Shown here: one piece after another, positions 7,843 to 17,166 of the stretch
Position numbering within the stretch: the stretch's first letter is position 1
How the letters are laid out: the number at the start of each line of letters is the position of its first letter
Source: Hellea sp.
GTDB lineage: Bacteria > Pseudomonadota > Alphaproteobacteria > Caulobacterales > Maricaulaceae
Direction of reading: 5' to 3'
DNA: 52,219 nucleotides
Assembly: GCA_020629545.1 (NCBI GenBank)
Contig: JAHDDC010000021.1
Location: 1 to 52,219 of the forward strand
Notes under the pieces: model-generated
The model's input: only the letters and a program-made list of their open reading frames with translations
Told to the model about the DNA's origin: nothing
The model's database searches: none
Made by a program: the position numbers and the translations under genes

Positions 7843-9549
7843 CTAATACACAGGAATCGTGGCCGCTATCGGATCAAGCCTGATCCAGAGCGCCATAACC
7901 AAAGACAGGCCAAAACCAATGCTTAGCATTAAACTAGCAGAGCGGCGCGAAATTGCCGGGAAATTCGGCAGAAGAATCAGAGCAAAAATCGCAGCCGGTA
8001 AAATGACGGCGCTTGGCATATCCGGTCCAATCCCCAGCATCAGCAAATGCCCAAGGCCCAGCATATATCCCGCCACAACCGCCGCCAAAATAATCGTCAT
8101 GACACCGGTAAGCTTTCCTCCAAAGCGCTGTTTGGAAAGCCAGATGACCGCGCAAAATATCATGATCGGGATCGACATAAAATATGTCGCCGTAGGCGCA
8201 AGCGCTTGTCCTGCGATCGCTAGGATAAAAATTGGTAGTGCCGCGCCAAGCTTTTCGTTGGATGATAATGTCCGGCGTCCAAAAATCAGGACTATCATAC
8301 CGAAACATAAAAAGGCGGCCATAACTTCCAGCTTTGAAATCGCAGCTAGCCGGTCATAGTAGTCGGCCGCGCGTCCGGCTCCCGAAACCCAGTTAAGCCC
8401 GTAAAGAAGCACCGCGCCAATGCCGAGAAACAACATCATCCGAACTGCGCCTTTTGCAAGGTCTGTCTTTCTCCCAAGATCAGTCCGAGCTTCTGTCCGT
8501 TCCAGTGAAAGCATTCCCAAAACCAAAGCCAAGGCCAAAAAGACCCAACCCCAAAAAGGAGAATAGATAAGCGTAAAAAATCCAAAGACATCAAAGAAAG
8601 TCGCATCAGCGCGTTTCTCCGGCAAAGCTTGTACCGACAACAAAGCCCGCGTCAGATCCAGCCCTTGTGAACCCATATGCTGCAGGGTTGCTTGTTCCAA
8701 TGCATTCGGCGTTATTTTCGGTGAATGATAATATTCAGCCCGGCCAATATTCGCGATATTATAGGCGACATAATCTTTCTTGAGAGCGGGCGTTAGGTCC
8801 GTATCATTGGGTAAAACGCTGTAAACGAATGTTGATAGCGATGAAGCGCTTGGCCGTTTCACTGAGCGGGCGAATAGGCGCATAGCATTGCCATTCCCCG
8901 CCGATGTTTGAAACATATTTGCCGTTCCGCCGCCGCCGCGCGCTTCGAAATTGATAATCGCCCCTACCCGATTTGACATGGGATTGTCCGAGAAGAAATT
9001 CACGGCGCCTGACAAGCCGAGTTCTTCTCCATCTGTCAGCAGAACGATCAGATCCCGCTCATAATTTCCTTGAATTTTTAAGGCCCTGACAATTTCGAAA
9101 ATCGCGGCAATTCCGATCGTATCATCAGCGGCTCCGGGCGAGCCCCAGACTGTATCATGATGCGCCATTAACAAAATGGCTGGTTTTGATGAATCCTTAC
9201 CGCGCAGGGTTCCGATGACGTTGAAGATGTCCTGCTCTGTTTTGTTTTCACCGCTCCATTGGTTCAGACGTTTCAGGGAGCGCGGTTGAAGTTTCGACTG
9301 ACTTACAACAACTTCAAGCCCCATCGCTTCCATTCGGTCCCGAAGATAGCTGCGCACCTTGGCATTTTCCGCACTGCCAGTCGGATGAGGTTTCGCTGCA
9401 ATAACCCTGACATCTGCCATGGCCCGGCCAGATGAAAACATATCAGCGGATATTTGATCACCTTTTGGCCCTGGGGGTTTCGTCGCGATAACAGCGAGTA
9501 AAACCGCTATTAAAATAGTGATTAGGAGCGATATCCATTTACGGGTCAT
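7843..9549 (-). CDS. M28-family membrane metallopeptidase
   Basis: The 568-aa protein starts with one membrane anchor, then an M28 (aminopeptidase Y-like) zinc peptidase domain, and ends with about eight transmembrane segments. Candidate zinc or catalytic residues are seen in AHHDTV (about 127-132), GAADDT, DGEELG (about 176) and YYHSP (about 274). The arrangement resembles ER metallopeptidase 1-type and bacterial M28 proteins with the peptidase facing the periplasm; substrates are unknown. The gene lies 86 bases upstream of the BCCT gene on the same strand and downstream of acnA and its terminator, so it may begin a transcript. No strong ribosome-binding site is visible (CCTACCC before the ATG). 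Confidence 0.88.
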   Translation of the reverse strand: MTRKWISLLITILIAVLLAVIATKPPGPKGDQISADMFSSGRAMADVRVIAAKPHPTGSAENAKVRSYLRDRMEAMGLEVVVSQSKLQPRSLKRLNQWSGENKTEQDIFNVIGTLRGKDSSKPAILLMAHHDTVWGSPGAADDTIGIAAIFEIVRALKIQGNYERDLIVLLTDGEELGLSGAVNFFSDNPMSNRVGAIINFEARGGGGTANMFQTSAGNGNAMRLFARSVKRPSASSLSTFVYSVLPNDTDLTPALKKDYVAYNIANIGRAEYYHSPKITPNALEQATLQHMGSQGLDLTRALLSVQALPEKRADATFFDVFGFFTLIYSPFWGWVFLALALVLGMLSLERTEARTDLGRKTDLAKGAVRMMLFLGIGAVLLYGLNWVSGAGRAADYYDRLAAISKLEVMAAFLCFGMIVLIFGRRTLSSNEKLGAALPIFILAIAGQALAPTATYFMSIPIMIFCAVIWLSKQRFGGKLTGVMTIILAAVVAGYMLGLGHLLMLGIGPDMPSAVILPAAIFALILLPNFPAISRRSASLMLSIGFGLSLVMALWIRLDPIAATIPVY

Positions 9550-9625
9550 GGGTAGGACTCTATCAAACGCTTGCTTTAATCTAATCTGTCCGACCTAAAC
9601 CCATATGTCGAGCCCGAAAACGCAA

Positions 9626-9645
9626 AGAGCCCCTAACGGGGCTCT
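9626..9645 (-). terminator. Terminator after acnA
   Basis: A perfect eight-pair stem AGAGCCCC/GGGGCTCT with a four-base loop lies 22 bases past the acnA stop; on the minus strand it is followed by TTGCGTTTTC, an imperfect T tract. Confidence 0.8.
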
Positions 9646-9667
9646 GAGATTGAATATTTTTGAGTGA

Positions 9668-12343
9668 CTAAGCGGCTGTGGCTAAGTTTCGCAGCACATA
9701 ATGCAAGATGCCGCCATTTTTGAAATATTCGTGTTCATTATCGGTATCGATCCGCACATTGGCCGTAACCGTTTTGACATCGCCATTCGGGAACTTGACT
9801 TCTACGTCTAGCGTGCCGCGCGGCTTGAGGTCTTCAATGCCGCGAATGGACACTGTCTCGTCACCAGTCATACCCAGTTTTGTCCAGCTATCACCTTCCT
9901 GAAATTCTAGCGGCAAGACGCCCATACCGATCAGGTTGGAACGGTGAATACGCTCAAAACTTTCGGCGATAACAGCTTTGACGCCAAGCAGTATCGTGCC
10001 TTTGGCCGCCCAGTCACGAGATGAACCGTTACCATAGAGCGAGCCCGCAAAGACCACGAGATCTTTTCCGTCGGCCTTATATTTTTCCGCAGCATCGAAA
10101 ATGCTCATGATGTCATTGGACGGGATATATTTTGTCACGCCGCCTTCAGTGCCTGGCGCCATCTGGTTCTTGATCCGGATATTCGCGAAAGTGCCGCGCA
10201 TCATAACTTCATGATTGCCGCGCCGTGAACCGAACGAGTTGAACTCAGCTTTGGGGACTTGACGGGCTGACAGATAGTCGCCAGCGGGTCCATCATGTTT
10301 AATCGCGCCGGCCGGAGAAATGTGATCTGTCGTGATAGAGTCTCCCAGAAGGGCTAGAATATTTGCACCTTCGACATCCTCAACAGGATCCGGCGTGGTT
10401 GTCATTCCGTCAAAGTAAGGAGGGTTCCGAACATAGGTTGAGCCCGGTGCCCAGTTATAGGTCTTACCGCCTTCAACTTTAATTTTGCGCCATTCTGCAT
10501 CACCATTGTAAACATCGGCGTATTTTTCTGTGAACATTTTGCGGTTGATGATTTTCCGGACGACTTCGGCAATTTCTTTTGATGTGGGCCAAATATCCTT
10601 GAGGTAAACTTCATTACCTTTTTGATCGACACCAAGTGGGTCATTATCAAAATCATGATGCAGTGATCCCGCCAGAGCATAGGCCACGACGAGCGGCGGA
10701 GATGCGAGGAAATTGGCTTTAATATCCGGGCCGATCCGGCCTTCAAAGTTCCGGTTACCGGACAGGACCGAACATGAAACCAGATCCCCATCAGCAATCG
10801 CTTTTGAAAATTCAGGAACCAGCGGACCTGAATTCCCGATACATGTTGTGCAACCATATCCGACTACATCGAAACCAAGCTGATTGAGTTCATCCTGTAA
10901 TTTGGACTTTTCAAGATATTCGCCGACAACCTGTGATCCCGGCGCGAGTGATGTTTTAACCCACGGCTTCACGGTGAGACCCAGAGCATTGGCTTTTTGG
11001 GCAACAAGACCAGCGGCCATCATGACAGATGGGTTTGATGTATTGGTACAAGATGTGATCGCCGCAATCATGACATCACCGTGGTCAAGATCAAAGTTTC
11101 GGCCTTCGACGGGAACCGGCATATCGGCTGGCGTTTTGCCAAACTCGTCTCGGAGAATTTTTGCAAAGTGACGGTTCGCGCCTTTCAGGTCAAAACGGTC
11201 CTGCGGACGTTTCGGACCAGAGATTGCCGGCATGACAGTGCCCATGTCTAGCGACAACGTATCCGTAAAGCTGGCCACACTATCATCACGCCAGAAACCT
11301 TGCTGCTTGGCATAGGCCTCGACAAGCTCAATGCGCTGTTTATCACGACCTGTTGTATCGAGATAACGCAGCGTATCTTCGTCAACCGGGAAGAAGCCAC
11401 ATGTCGCGCCATATTCCGGCGCCATATTAGCCAGCGTTGCCTGATCCTCGAGCGAGAGGTGATCAAGGCCCGATCCGTAAAACTCAACAAATTTGCCAAC
11501 CACGCCTTTGGCGCGCAACATTTCAACGACGCGCAAAACCAAATCAGTCGCGGTTGCGCCTTCAGGCAGTTTCCCTGTGAGTTCAAAACCAACGACCTCT
11601 GGGATCAACATGGAAATTGGTTGACCGAGCATAGCGGCTTCGGCTTCGATGCCGCCAACACCCCAGCCTAAAACAGACAAGCCATTGATCATCGTTGTAT
11701 GGGAGTCTGTCCCGACCAATGTATCCGGGAAAGCGTAGGTTTTACCATCGGCGGTCTTTGTCCAAACCGTTTGAGCTAAATGCTCTAGATTAACTTGGTG
11801 ACAAATACCGGTTCCTGGGGGCACAACCGCGAAATTATCAAAAGCTTCCTGTCCCCATTTCAGGAAGTCATAGCGCTCGCCATTTCGCTCATATTCGCGT
11901 TTGACGTTTTTCTTGAAGGCATCCTTTGTGCCGAAATAGTCTACCATGACAGAGTGGTCGATCACCAGGTGAACCGGATTTAGCGGATTAATGGCTTCGG
12001 CATCGCCGCCGAGATTGACCATGGCATCGCGCATGGCTGCAAGGTCTACAACCGCCGGAACGCCGGTGAAATCCTGCATCAAAACGCGAGCGGGGCGATA
12101 GGCGATTTCATGGGTTGACGTACGGGTTTTGAGCCAATCGGCGACCGCTTGAATATCTTCTTTAGTGACAGTTGTACCATCTTCATGGCGCAGGAGGTTT
12201 TCGAGTAGAACTTTCAATGACCGCGGCAGTTTTGATATGCCGCTCAGACCGTTCTTCTCAGCCTCTCCAAGGTCGTAATATGTATATGTCCCGCCCCTTA
12301 CGCTGAGCTCACGTTCGCATTTAAAACTGTCAAGAGAAGCCAT
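9668..12343 (-). CDS. acnA: Aconitate hydratase A
   Basis: AcnA interconverts citrate and isocitrate in the TCA cycle and contains a [4Fe-4S] cluster. The 891-aa length is typical of the AcnA/IRP-type enzyme. Cluster ligands are visible as Cys in TSCTNTSNPS (about residue 432) and the two Cys of GCTTCIGNSG (about 498 and 501). Other family blocks are GTDSHTTMINGL near 210 and the swivelling C-terminal domain with GSSRDWAAKG. AAGGA lies about eight bases before the ATG. It is transcribed alone: a terminator follows, and the preceding gene is divergent. Regulation, for example by iron, cannot be read from the upstream 145 bases. Confidence 0.98.
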   Translation of the reverse strand: MASLDSFKCERELSVRGGTYTYYDLGEAEKNGLSGISKLPRSLKVLLENLLRHEDGTTVTKEDIQAVADWLKTRTSTHEIAYRPARVLMQDFTGVPAVVDLAAMRDAMVNLGGDAEAINPLNPVHLVIDHSVMVDYFGTKDAFKKNVKREYERNGERYDFLKWGQEAFDNFAVVPPGTGICHQVNLEHLAQTVWTKTADGKTYAFPDTLVGTDSHTTMINGLSVLGWGVGGIEAEAAMLGQPISMLIPEVVGFELTGKLPEGATATDLVLRVVEMLRAKGVVGKFVEFYGSGLDHLSLEDQATLANMAPEYGATCGFFPVDEDTLRYLDTTGRDKQRIELVEAYAKQQGFWRDDSVASFTDTLSLDMGTVMPAISGPKRPQDRFDLKGANRHFAKILRDEFGKTPADMPVPVEGRNFDLDHGDVMIAAITSCTNTSNPSVMMAAGLVAQKANALGLTVKPWVKTSLAPGSQVVGEYLEKSKLQDELNQLGFDVVGYGCTTCIGNSGPLVPEFSKAIADGDLVSCSVLSGNRNFEGRIGPDIKANFLASPPLVVAYALAGSLHHDFDNDPLGVDQKGNEVYLKDIWPTSKEIAEVVRKIINRKMFTEKYADVYNGDAEWRKIKVEGGKTYNWAPGSTYVRNPPYFDGMTTTPDPVEDVEGANILALLGDSITTDHISPAGAIKHDGPAGDYLSARQVPKAEFNSFGSRRGNHEVMMRGTFANIRIKNQMAPGTEGGVTKYIPSNDIMSIFDAAEKYKADGKDLVVFAGSLYGNGSSRDWAAKGTILLGVKAVIAESFERIHRSNLIGMGVLPLEFQEGDSWTKLGMTGDETVSIRGIEDLKPRGTLDVEVKFPNGDVKTVTANVRIDTDNEHEYFKNGGILHYVLRNLATAA

Positions 12344-12488
12344 AGGTTGTATCCTTTTTCGTGATAGACCAAATTTCGCGCCCTTATAACATCGGGTTGC
12401 CCTTGCGCAATTGCAAAAGCTGCGTCTATTTAGACCCCAGTAACTTTCCTAAGTTATGAAATGGTTACGGGGCGGTGGAGTACCGCAA

Positions 12489-12866
12489 ATGACATCAGAT
12501 GAATGGCATGACATTCTAACGCTTTTAACGATTGTAATTCTTGCGGATCGACGGGTCTACAAGGAAGAAGTCGATACGTTTGTCGAAACCGTTAAGAAAC
12601 TCAATGACGACATTAGTCCGGACATATTCATGACTGAAGGCATGGCTTTTGACTGGTTCAAATCAAACCGTGATCGTGTCGGAAAAATGCTTGTGGGGAA
12701 GGATGTCGAAAAAAACATACGGGGCACGATCGCCCGAACTCGCGGCGTTCCCAAGAAACCAGCAATCCTTCAAGCTATGAAACGTATCGCCGAATCCGAC
12801 AGCGATTTTCATAAAAATGAAATGAACATTATCCGCCGGGCCGCTGATGGCTGGGGTGTGAGTTAA
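12489..12866 (+). CDS. TerB-like small helical protein
   Basis: This 125-aa all-helical protein resembles the TerB/DUF533-type fold: a first helix pair with ILADRRVYKEEVDTFVETV and a last pair with RIAESDSDFHKNEMNIIRRAADGWGV, in the usual TerB layout of acidic residues after helix 1 and before the final helix. TerB-like proteins bind divalent metal and occur in many membrane-linked systems; here the role is unknown. GGAG lies eight bases before the ATG at 12489, whereas an ATG 33 bases upstream has no ribosome-binding site. Its TAA stop and the ispZ stop on the other strand share the four bases TTAA (12863-12866). Confidence 0.72.
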   Translation: MTSDEWHDILTLLTIVILADRRVYKEEVDTFVETVKKLNDDISPDIFMTEGMAFDWFKSNRDRVGKMLVGKDVEKNIRGTIARTRGVPKKPAILQAMKRIAESDSDFHKNEMNIIRRAADGWGVS

Positions 12867-13477
12867 TCAACACCTTTCACGCTACCGTTTTTCATAATGA
12901 ACGGTATCTGACTCATCGTGAATAAGATTGTGATCGGCAAGAACCCAAAAAGCTTGAATTTTACCCAGGTAGGTTCTTCAAAGTTTCGCCAAACAAATTC
13001 ATTTATCCCCGCCAGAGCAAAGAAAAAGACTCCCCATCGTATAGCCAAAGTATTCCAGGCTTTCATGGGCAGATCAAAAGCATCGCCCAGCATCAACTTA
13101 ATCACATTCTTCTTGAACAAAACGCCGCCGATAACGCCGACCCCGAACAAGGCGTTGATAACGGTCGGTTTCATATAAACAAACCGGGGGTCCTTAAACA
13201 CATAAGCCAGACCCGCACTTAAACAAACAATCACAGTCGTGAAGATTAACAAGCCGGACATATGCCCATGTCTGATTTTGGAGTAAATCAAGGTCACAGC
13301 GCTTATTAATGCCAGTACCGCTGCAGCAGGATAAATTGCCGAGTTGGGATCGGGCAGTGTTCGCCTCAGCCACATGTAAACGATAAAGAAAATAAGAACC
13401 GGCCCGAATTCGAGCCAGAAGTTATTTTTGGGTTTACCGGAACTAGCCGGCGAAGGATTTGGAGCGGGTTGCGTCAT
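12863..13477 (-). CDS. ispZ: Inner-membrane septation protein IspZ/YciB
   Basis: The 204-aa protein has six or so hydrophobic segments and YciB/IspZ blocks: WLEFGPVLIFFIVY at the start, KPTVINALFGVGVIGG in the middle, and WNTLAIRWGVFFFALAGINEFVWR. The family is an inner-membrane protein linked to cell-envelope synthesis and septation. In many alphaproteobacteria it follows ftsY directly; here an ABC transporter unit lies between the two. It is 38 bases downstream of the ABC-M1 fusion gene and probably shares its transcript. Confidence 0.92.
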   Translation of the reverse strand: MTQPAPNPSPASSGKPKNNFWLEFGPVLIFFIVYMWLRRTLPDPNSAIYPAAAVLALISAVTLIYSKIRHGHMSGLLIFTTVIVCLSAGLAYVFKDPRFVYMKPTVINALFGVGVIGGVLFKKNVIKLMLGDAFDLPMKAWNTLAIRWGVFFFALAGINEFVWRNFEEPTWVKFKLFGFLPITILFTMSQIPFIMKNGSVKGVD

Positions 13478-13515
13478 GCAACGCCCTTAAAGTCTTGCCC
13501 GAAGAAAGGCAAGGT

Positions 13516-16500
13516 TTAGGTCCCTTTCTCGGCGCTCCCGATCTTTTCGGAATTATCTATAACATTGCGTTCAATCAAAAGTCTTTTGGGATCGATAAGA
13601 ACATGTGTCGGCTTTTTATCCATCGTAAATGACATCGCGGTCTCTAGATCCGTCACACGCATGCGTTCCAATTTAATCCAATCACCGCCCAGAGTTTTCT
13701 TTGGGTTTTGATCATAAAATGCGATTTCCACCCATTCATTGAGTTCCTCGTCATCCATCTCTGTTACCGACGTCTCTTTGCCGCTTTCTTCGCTGGCGAT
13801 CTTCTTATCGACCTTGGCCGTTAGGGTTACGGTAAATTGTCCATCTTTCTCCGTCATTTCAACATCATCCAGAGACATCTCCCAGAACGTAATGCGTTCC
13901 CAATAATCGGTGATGAGCTGTTGATAATCAGCCGGAGCCACAGCCCGCAAATGCTCGATCAATTGATGGGTCGTCGGATAAGGCGGGCCCTTGGATCCAT
14001 ATTCTTGAAGAAACGCGCGGATACCGCTCTGCATTTTGGTTTCGCCGATATATTGCTTCAGCCCCCAGAAAACCCAGCTGGCCTTCTGATAAGCAAGATA
14101 GAGTTGGTTCTCGGCATTTTCGAGAGAAGGCTCGTCATCACGATCACCTGTCCTAGCTCTGAGATATCCTTCTACCGACCGCTTCTCGTGAATCTGCCGC
14201 GCTTTCTTCCAGCCAAATTGACGTTCATAAGCCGTCATTGCGGCGTTCTCTGTCAAACCTTCTGATAAGACATTAAATCCTTTGTTTTCCCCAGGAAGGA
14301 TTTGATGCCCAAACCATTGGTGTCCGATTTCATGCATCGTGACATAGGATGCAAAATCAACAGACTTGAAATCATCGGCATCACCTGGATCTCTGACGAA
14401 TCCAATATTCTCACTAAACGGAATGGTTCCCGCAAAAGCTTGAGCAAATGCACCATATGGGAATTCCATAATTCGAACCTGTTTATACTGATAAGGTCCA
14501 AACGTTTCCGTGAATGTTGTCAGCGCCGTTTTCGCCGCCTCCATCATCAAATCTACATTATAGTCATGCTTTTCATCATGATAAATGGCCAGGCTGACAT
14601 CTTCGCCGTTTTTATTCGCCCATACATCGCGCGCCACTTCATAATCAGCCGACATAAAAGAATAGAAGTCGACAATCGGGTTAACCGCTTCATAGGTCCG
14701 GCAATGGCGGACCTCGCCGTCGATTTCGATATCGGCCGTCGCAATTCGGTGGCCTGGCGCAATTGGAATTTGTCCGGGGTCTGTGCACATGCGCGCTTTG
14801 AAATCAACATAATCAGCCGTGGCACCAAAAAAGTTTTTATGACGCGCTTCCATGTCTGTTTGATCCGGTTGTTTCGGAAGTTCCGGCAATTCATATTTTC
14901 GGCGTTTATCCGGGTCAGTTAGACGTGATCGCGTGAAACCCATCGCAGGTAAGACTCGCGAGTTGTTCACAAAGGTACCGTTTTTGCGAATGATACTTGT
15001 ATTCCAAAGAGATGACCCTGGATAGTAAAGCTCAAAATCCAAAGTGAATTTACCGCCAGCGGGAACCGGTTTATCAAACGTGTAATAAAGATGGTCGAAT
15101 GCCTTAAGCGCCTTAGCTGTCTCGCTCTGGGTGTCACGAGACGCACCCTCTATGTCGAGCTTTCTAATATTTTCATCCTCTGTCGTCTGAACAATAAATA
15201 GCTCTGTCAGCGGTTTTCCCGTTACGTTTTCAACATGGTAAGTCCCTTTGAAAACCGCATCCTGCTTGGACGGACGAATATTGGCGTCAACCTCGACCTT
15301 CCGAATTTTGGGCAGTGGTTTTTTCTCCAGGTCTCGAATATAGTTTTCATAGGCAACAAGTTGCTTTTCTCTGGCCTTCTCATTTCTATAATCAGCATTA
15401 TCCATCGCCTGATAAATATGATGACCGGTAAACACGGCACCTAAAACTGAGGCAATTGCGATCCCGCTGGTAAGAGGGGTCAGCTTTGATCCAATCGTTT
15501 TTAGGCGATGACGTACCGTTTGCTGCAAACCTCGTCGCCATAACCAAATCGACATGACCGCAAAAAATCCAATGATCAATAGATTATAAAATCCGAACCA
15601 TTGGAAATTTATCAGAGACTGATAACCATTGATTTCGGAAAGAGCCCCTGTTGGGATCCGGCCTATGCCCATTAATGGATGATAAAAAGGCAATTTATCA
15701 ATAAAGTTATTAAGAAAAACGAGAACTAAGCCAGTTGCAAACATCCCCACAACACGGTGCGGCATAAAATTCTGAATGAAAAGAGCAAGCGCCGTTAACA
15801 CCAGAAACGTTGGCGCAAATGAGACAAATCCCGTTTTAAAATAGGTCAAGAGATTCACGGGCGCCTGACCATATAATATTTGAACGATCATCCCGCACAG
15901 CAAGCCGAAACAGATCAGAGTCAAAACGACCAGAGACAAAGCCAACCATTTTCCAAATAATAAATGCCAGTTCTTAACCGGGGTCGCGTCCAGAATTTCA
16001 TTAATTCCGGCCTGTTTGTCCCGCCACACGATCTCTCCGCTAAAGAAGATGATAACCAATAAAATCGGCAGACCAAAACCACTTACGCCCATATTGGCCA
16101 TCTTCCGACTGGTCGCCAGCGAGCGGTCAGTTTCAAAGAACGCGTCTCCCATAACGGTGGAGCCGAACAGAAACAGCGCAATTCCGCATAAAATGACAAA
16201 GGCTATCGACTTGATCGTCGTCATATACTCAAAATTCAGCCGCTTCGTGAAACTGGAAAAGCTAGATCCAAGATTAAATACAGGTGTCTGGGGTCTTAGA
16301 TCGAGCGCATTGAATTCTGGTTTTGCCTCTTCTTTGAGAACAAATTTTACATTCTTTCCTAACACACCACGCCTAAACAATTTATAAGTTGCAAAGAACA
16401 AACCGATCGAAATGATACCCCAAACCAAACGATTTATTCCGATATTGCCATAAAGCGGTAATAGGCGGGTATTTTGCTCATCGGCGGGCCAAAATTCGGT

Positions 16501-17157
16501 TTCCTTAAAAGCCGCAGAAGCTCCAAATGGATCCACGATCGAAACCAGCCAGTCCGGCGCATCTTGGGTCGCCAGTCCTACGGCCACATTAACAGCCAGA
16601 AACCCGATTGCGCTGGCATAAACGATCATTCGGTTTCGGGTCAAACCGGCAATCAAGGCAAAAAATGCTGCCATTAAAAGCGAATTGATCACAATATAGA
16701 TCAATGACGGATAAATATAATAAAGTGGTCGGATAGGCCCCAAAGTTTCTTTATCGACCCAGGGCATAAACTGCCCGATAAATAACCCAACGACAGCCGC
16801 CAACATACATATACATGTTGCCACAAATGCGCCGATAAGGCGCGGTAGGATCAAATCCTTATCCGTGATCGGGGTTGAATGCATAATCTCGGTAAATTTG
16901 AAACGGTCATCCCGCATGATGCCCGTAACAATGAACACAGAGGCAAAAAATATCGGTGCAAGCGTGAGATTATAAATCTGTGACGCAATCGTATTTGCGC
17001 CATTATTCTTGATGCGTGCGCCGCCTTCAACTGACAAGGAAGCCCAATCAAAAGCCATTAGGATGACACCTAAAACGACCATGAGGAACACAACAACCCA
17101 GAAGCTGATCTGCCTAAACTGAAGGCCTAATTCATATTTTAAAAGCTTACCAAACAT
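13516..17157 (-). CDS. ABC-2 type permease fused to M1-family aminopeptidase
   Basis: The 1213-aa product has two six-helix ABC-2 permease-like halves (about residues 1-270 and 310-560), then a membrane-linked region and an extracytoplasmic M1 metallopeptidase domain. The zinc motif is MHEIGHQWFGH (about residue 940), with the third ligand Glu in LSEGLTENA. The exopeptidase GxMEN motif of classical M1 enzymes is replaced by GTIPFSENIGF. The peptidase is about 190 residues shorter than full M1 enzymes. Such fusions are known in Bacteroidota and alphaproteobacteria, but their substrate and transport direction are not settled. The ATPase gene ends nine bases upstream, so the two form one transporter. 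No frameshift seen. Confidence 0.92.
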   Translation of the reverse strand: MFGKLLKYELGLQFRQISFWVVVFLMVVLGVILMAFDWASLSVEGGARIKNNGANTIASQIYNLTLAPIFFASVFIVTGIMRDDRFKFTEIMHSTPITDKDLILPRLIGAFVATCICMLAAVVGLFIGQFMPWVDKETLGPIRPLYYIYPSLIYIVINSLLMAAFFALIAGLTRNRMIVYASAIGFLAVNVAVGLATQDAPDWLVSIVDPFGASAAFKETEFWPADEQNTRLLPLYGNIGINRLVWGIISIGLFFATYKLFRRGVLGKNVKFVLKEEAKPEFNALDLRPQTPVFNLGSSFSSFTKRLNFEYMTTIKSIAFVILCGIALFLFGSTVMGDAFFETDRSLATSRKMANMGVSGFGLPILLVIIFFSGEIVWRDKQAGINEILDATPVKNWHLLFGKWLALSLVVLTLICFGLLCGMIVQILYGQAPVNLLTYFKTGFVSFAPTFLVLTALALFIQNFMPHRVVGMFATGLVLVFLNNFIDKLPFYHPLMGIGRIPTGALSEINGYQSLINFQWFGFYNLLIIGFFAVMSIWLWRRGLQQTVRHRLKTIGSKLTPLTSGIAIASVLGAVFTGHHIYQAMDNADYRNEKAREKQLVAYENYIRDLEKKPLPKIRKVEVDANIRPSKQDAVFKGTYHVENVTGKPLTELFIVQTTEDENIRKLDIEGASRDTQSETAKALKAFDHLYYTFDKPVPAGGKFTLDFELYYPGSSLWNTSIIRKNGTFVNNSRVLPAMGFTRSRLTDPDKRRKYELPELPKQPDQTDMEARHKNFFGATADYVDFKARMCTDPGQIPIAPGHRIATADIEIDGEVRHCRTYEAVNPIVDFYSFMSADYEVARDVWANKNGEDVSLAIYHDEKHDYNVDLMMEAAKTALTTFTETFGPYQYKQVRIMEFPYGAFAQAFAGTIPFSENIGFVRDPGDADDFKSVDFASYVTMHEIGHQWFGHQILPGENKGFNVLSEGLTENAAMTAYERQFGWKKARQIHEKRSVEGYLRARTGDRDDEPSLENAENQLYLAYQKASWVFWGLKQYIGETKMQSGIRAFLQEYGSKGPPYPTTHQLIEHLRAVAPADYQQLITDYWERITFWEMSLDDVEMTEKDGQFTVTLTAKVDKKIASEESGKETSVTEMDDEELNEWVEIAFYDQNPKKTLGGDWIKLERMRVTDLETAMSFTMDKKPTHVLIDPKRLLIERNVIDNSEKIGSAEKGT

Positions 17158-17166
17158 CCCGCGCCC

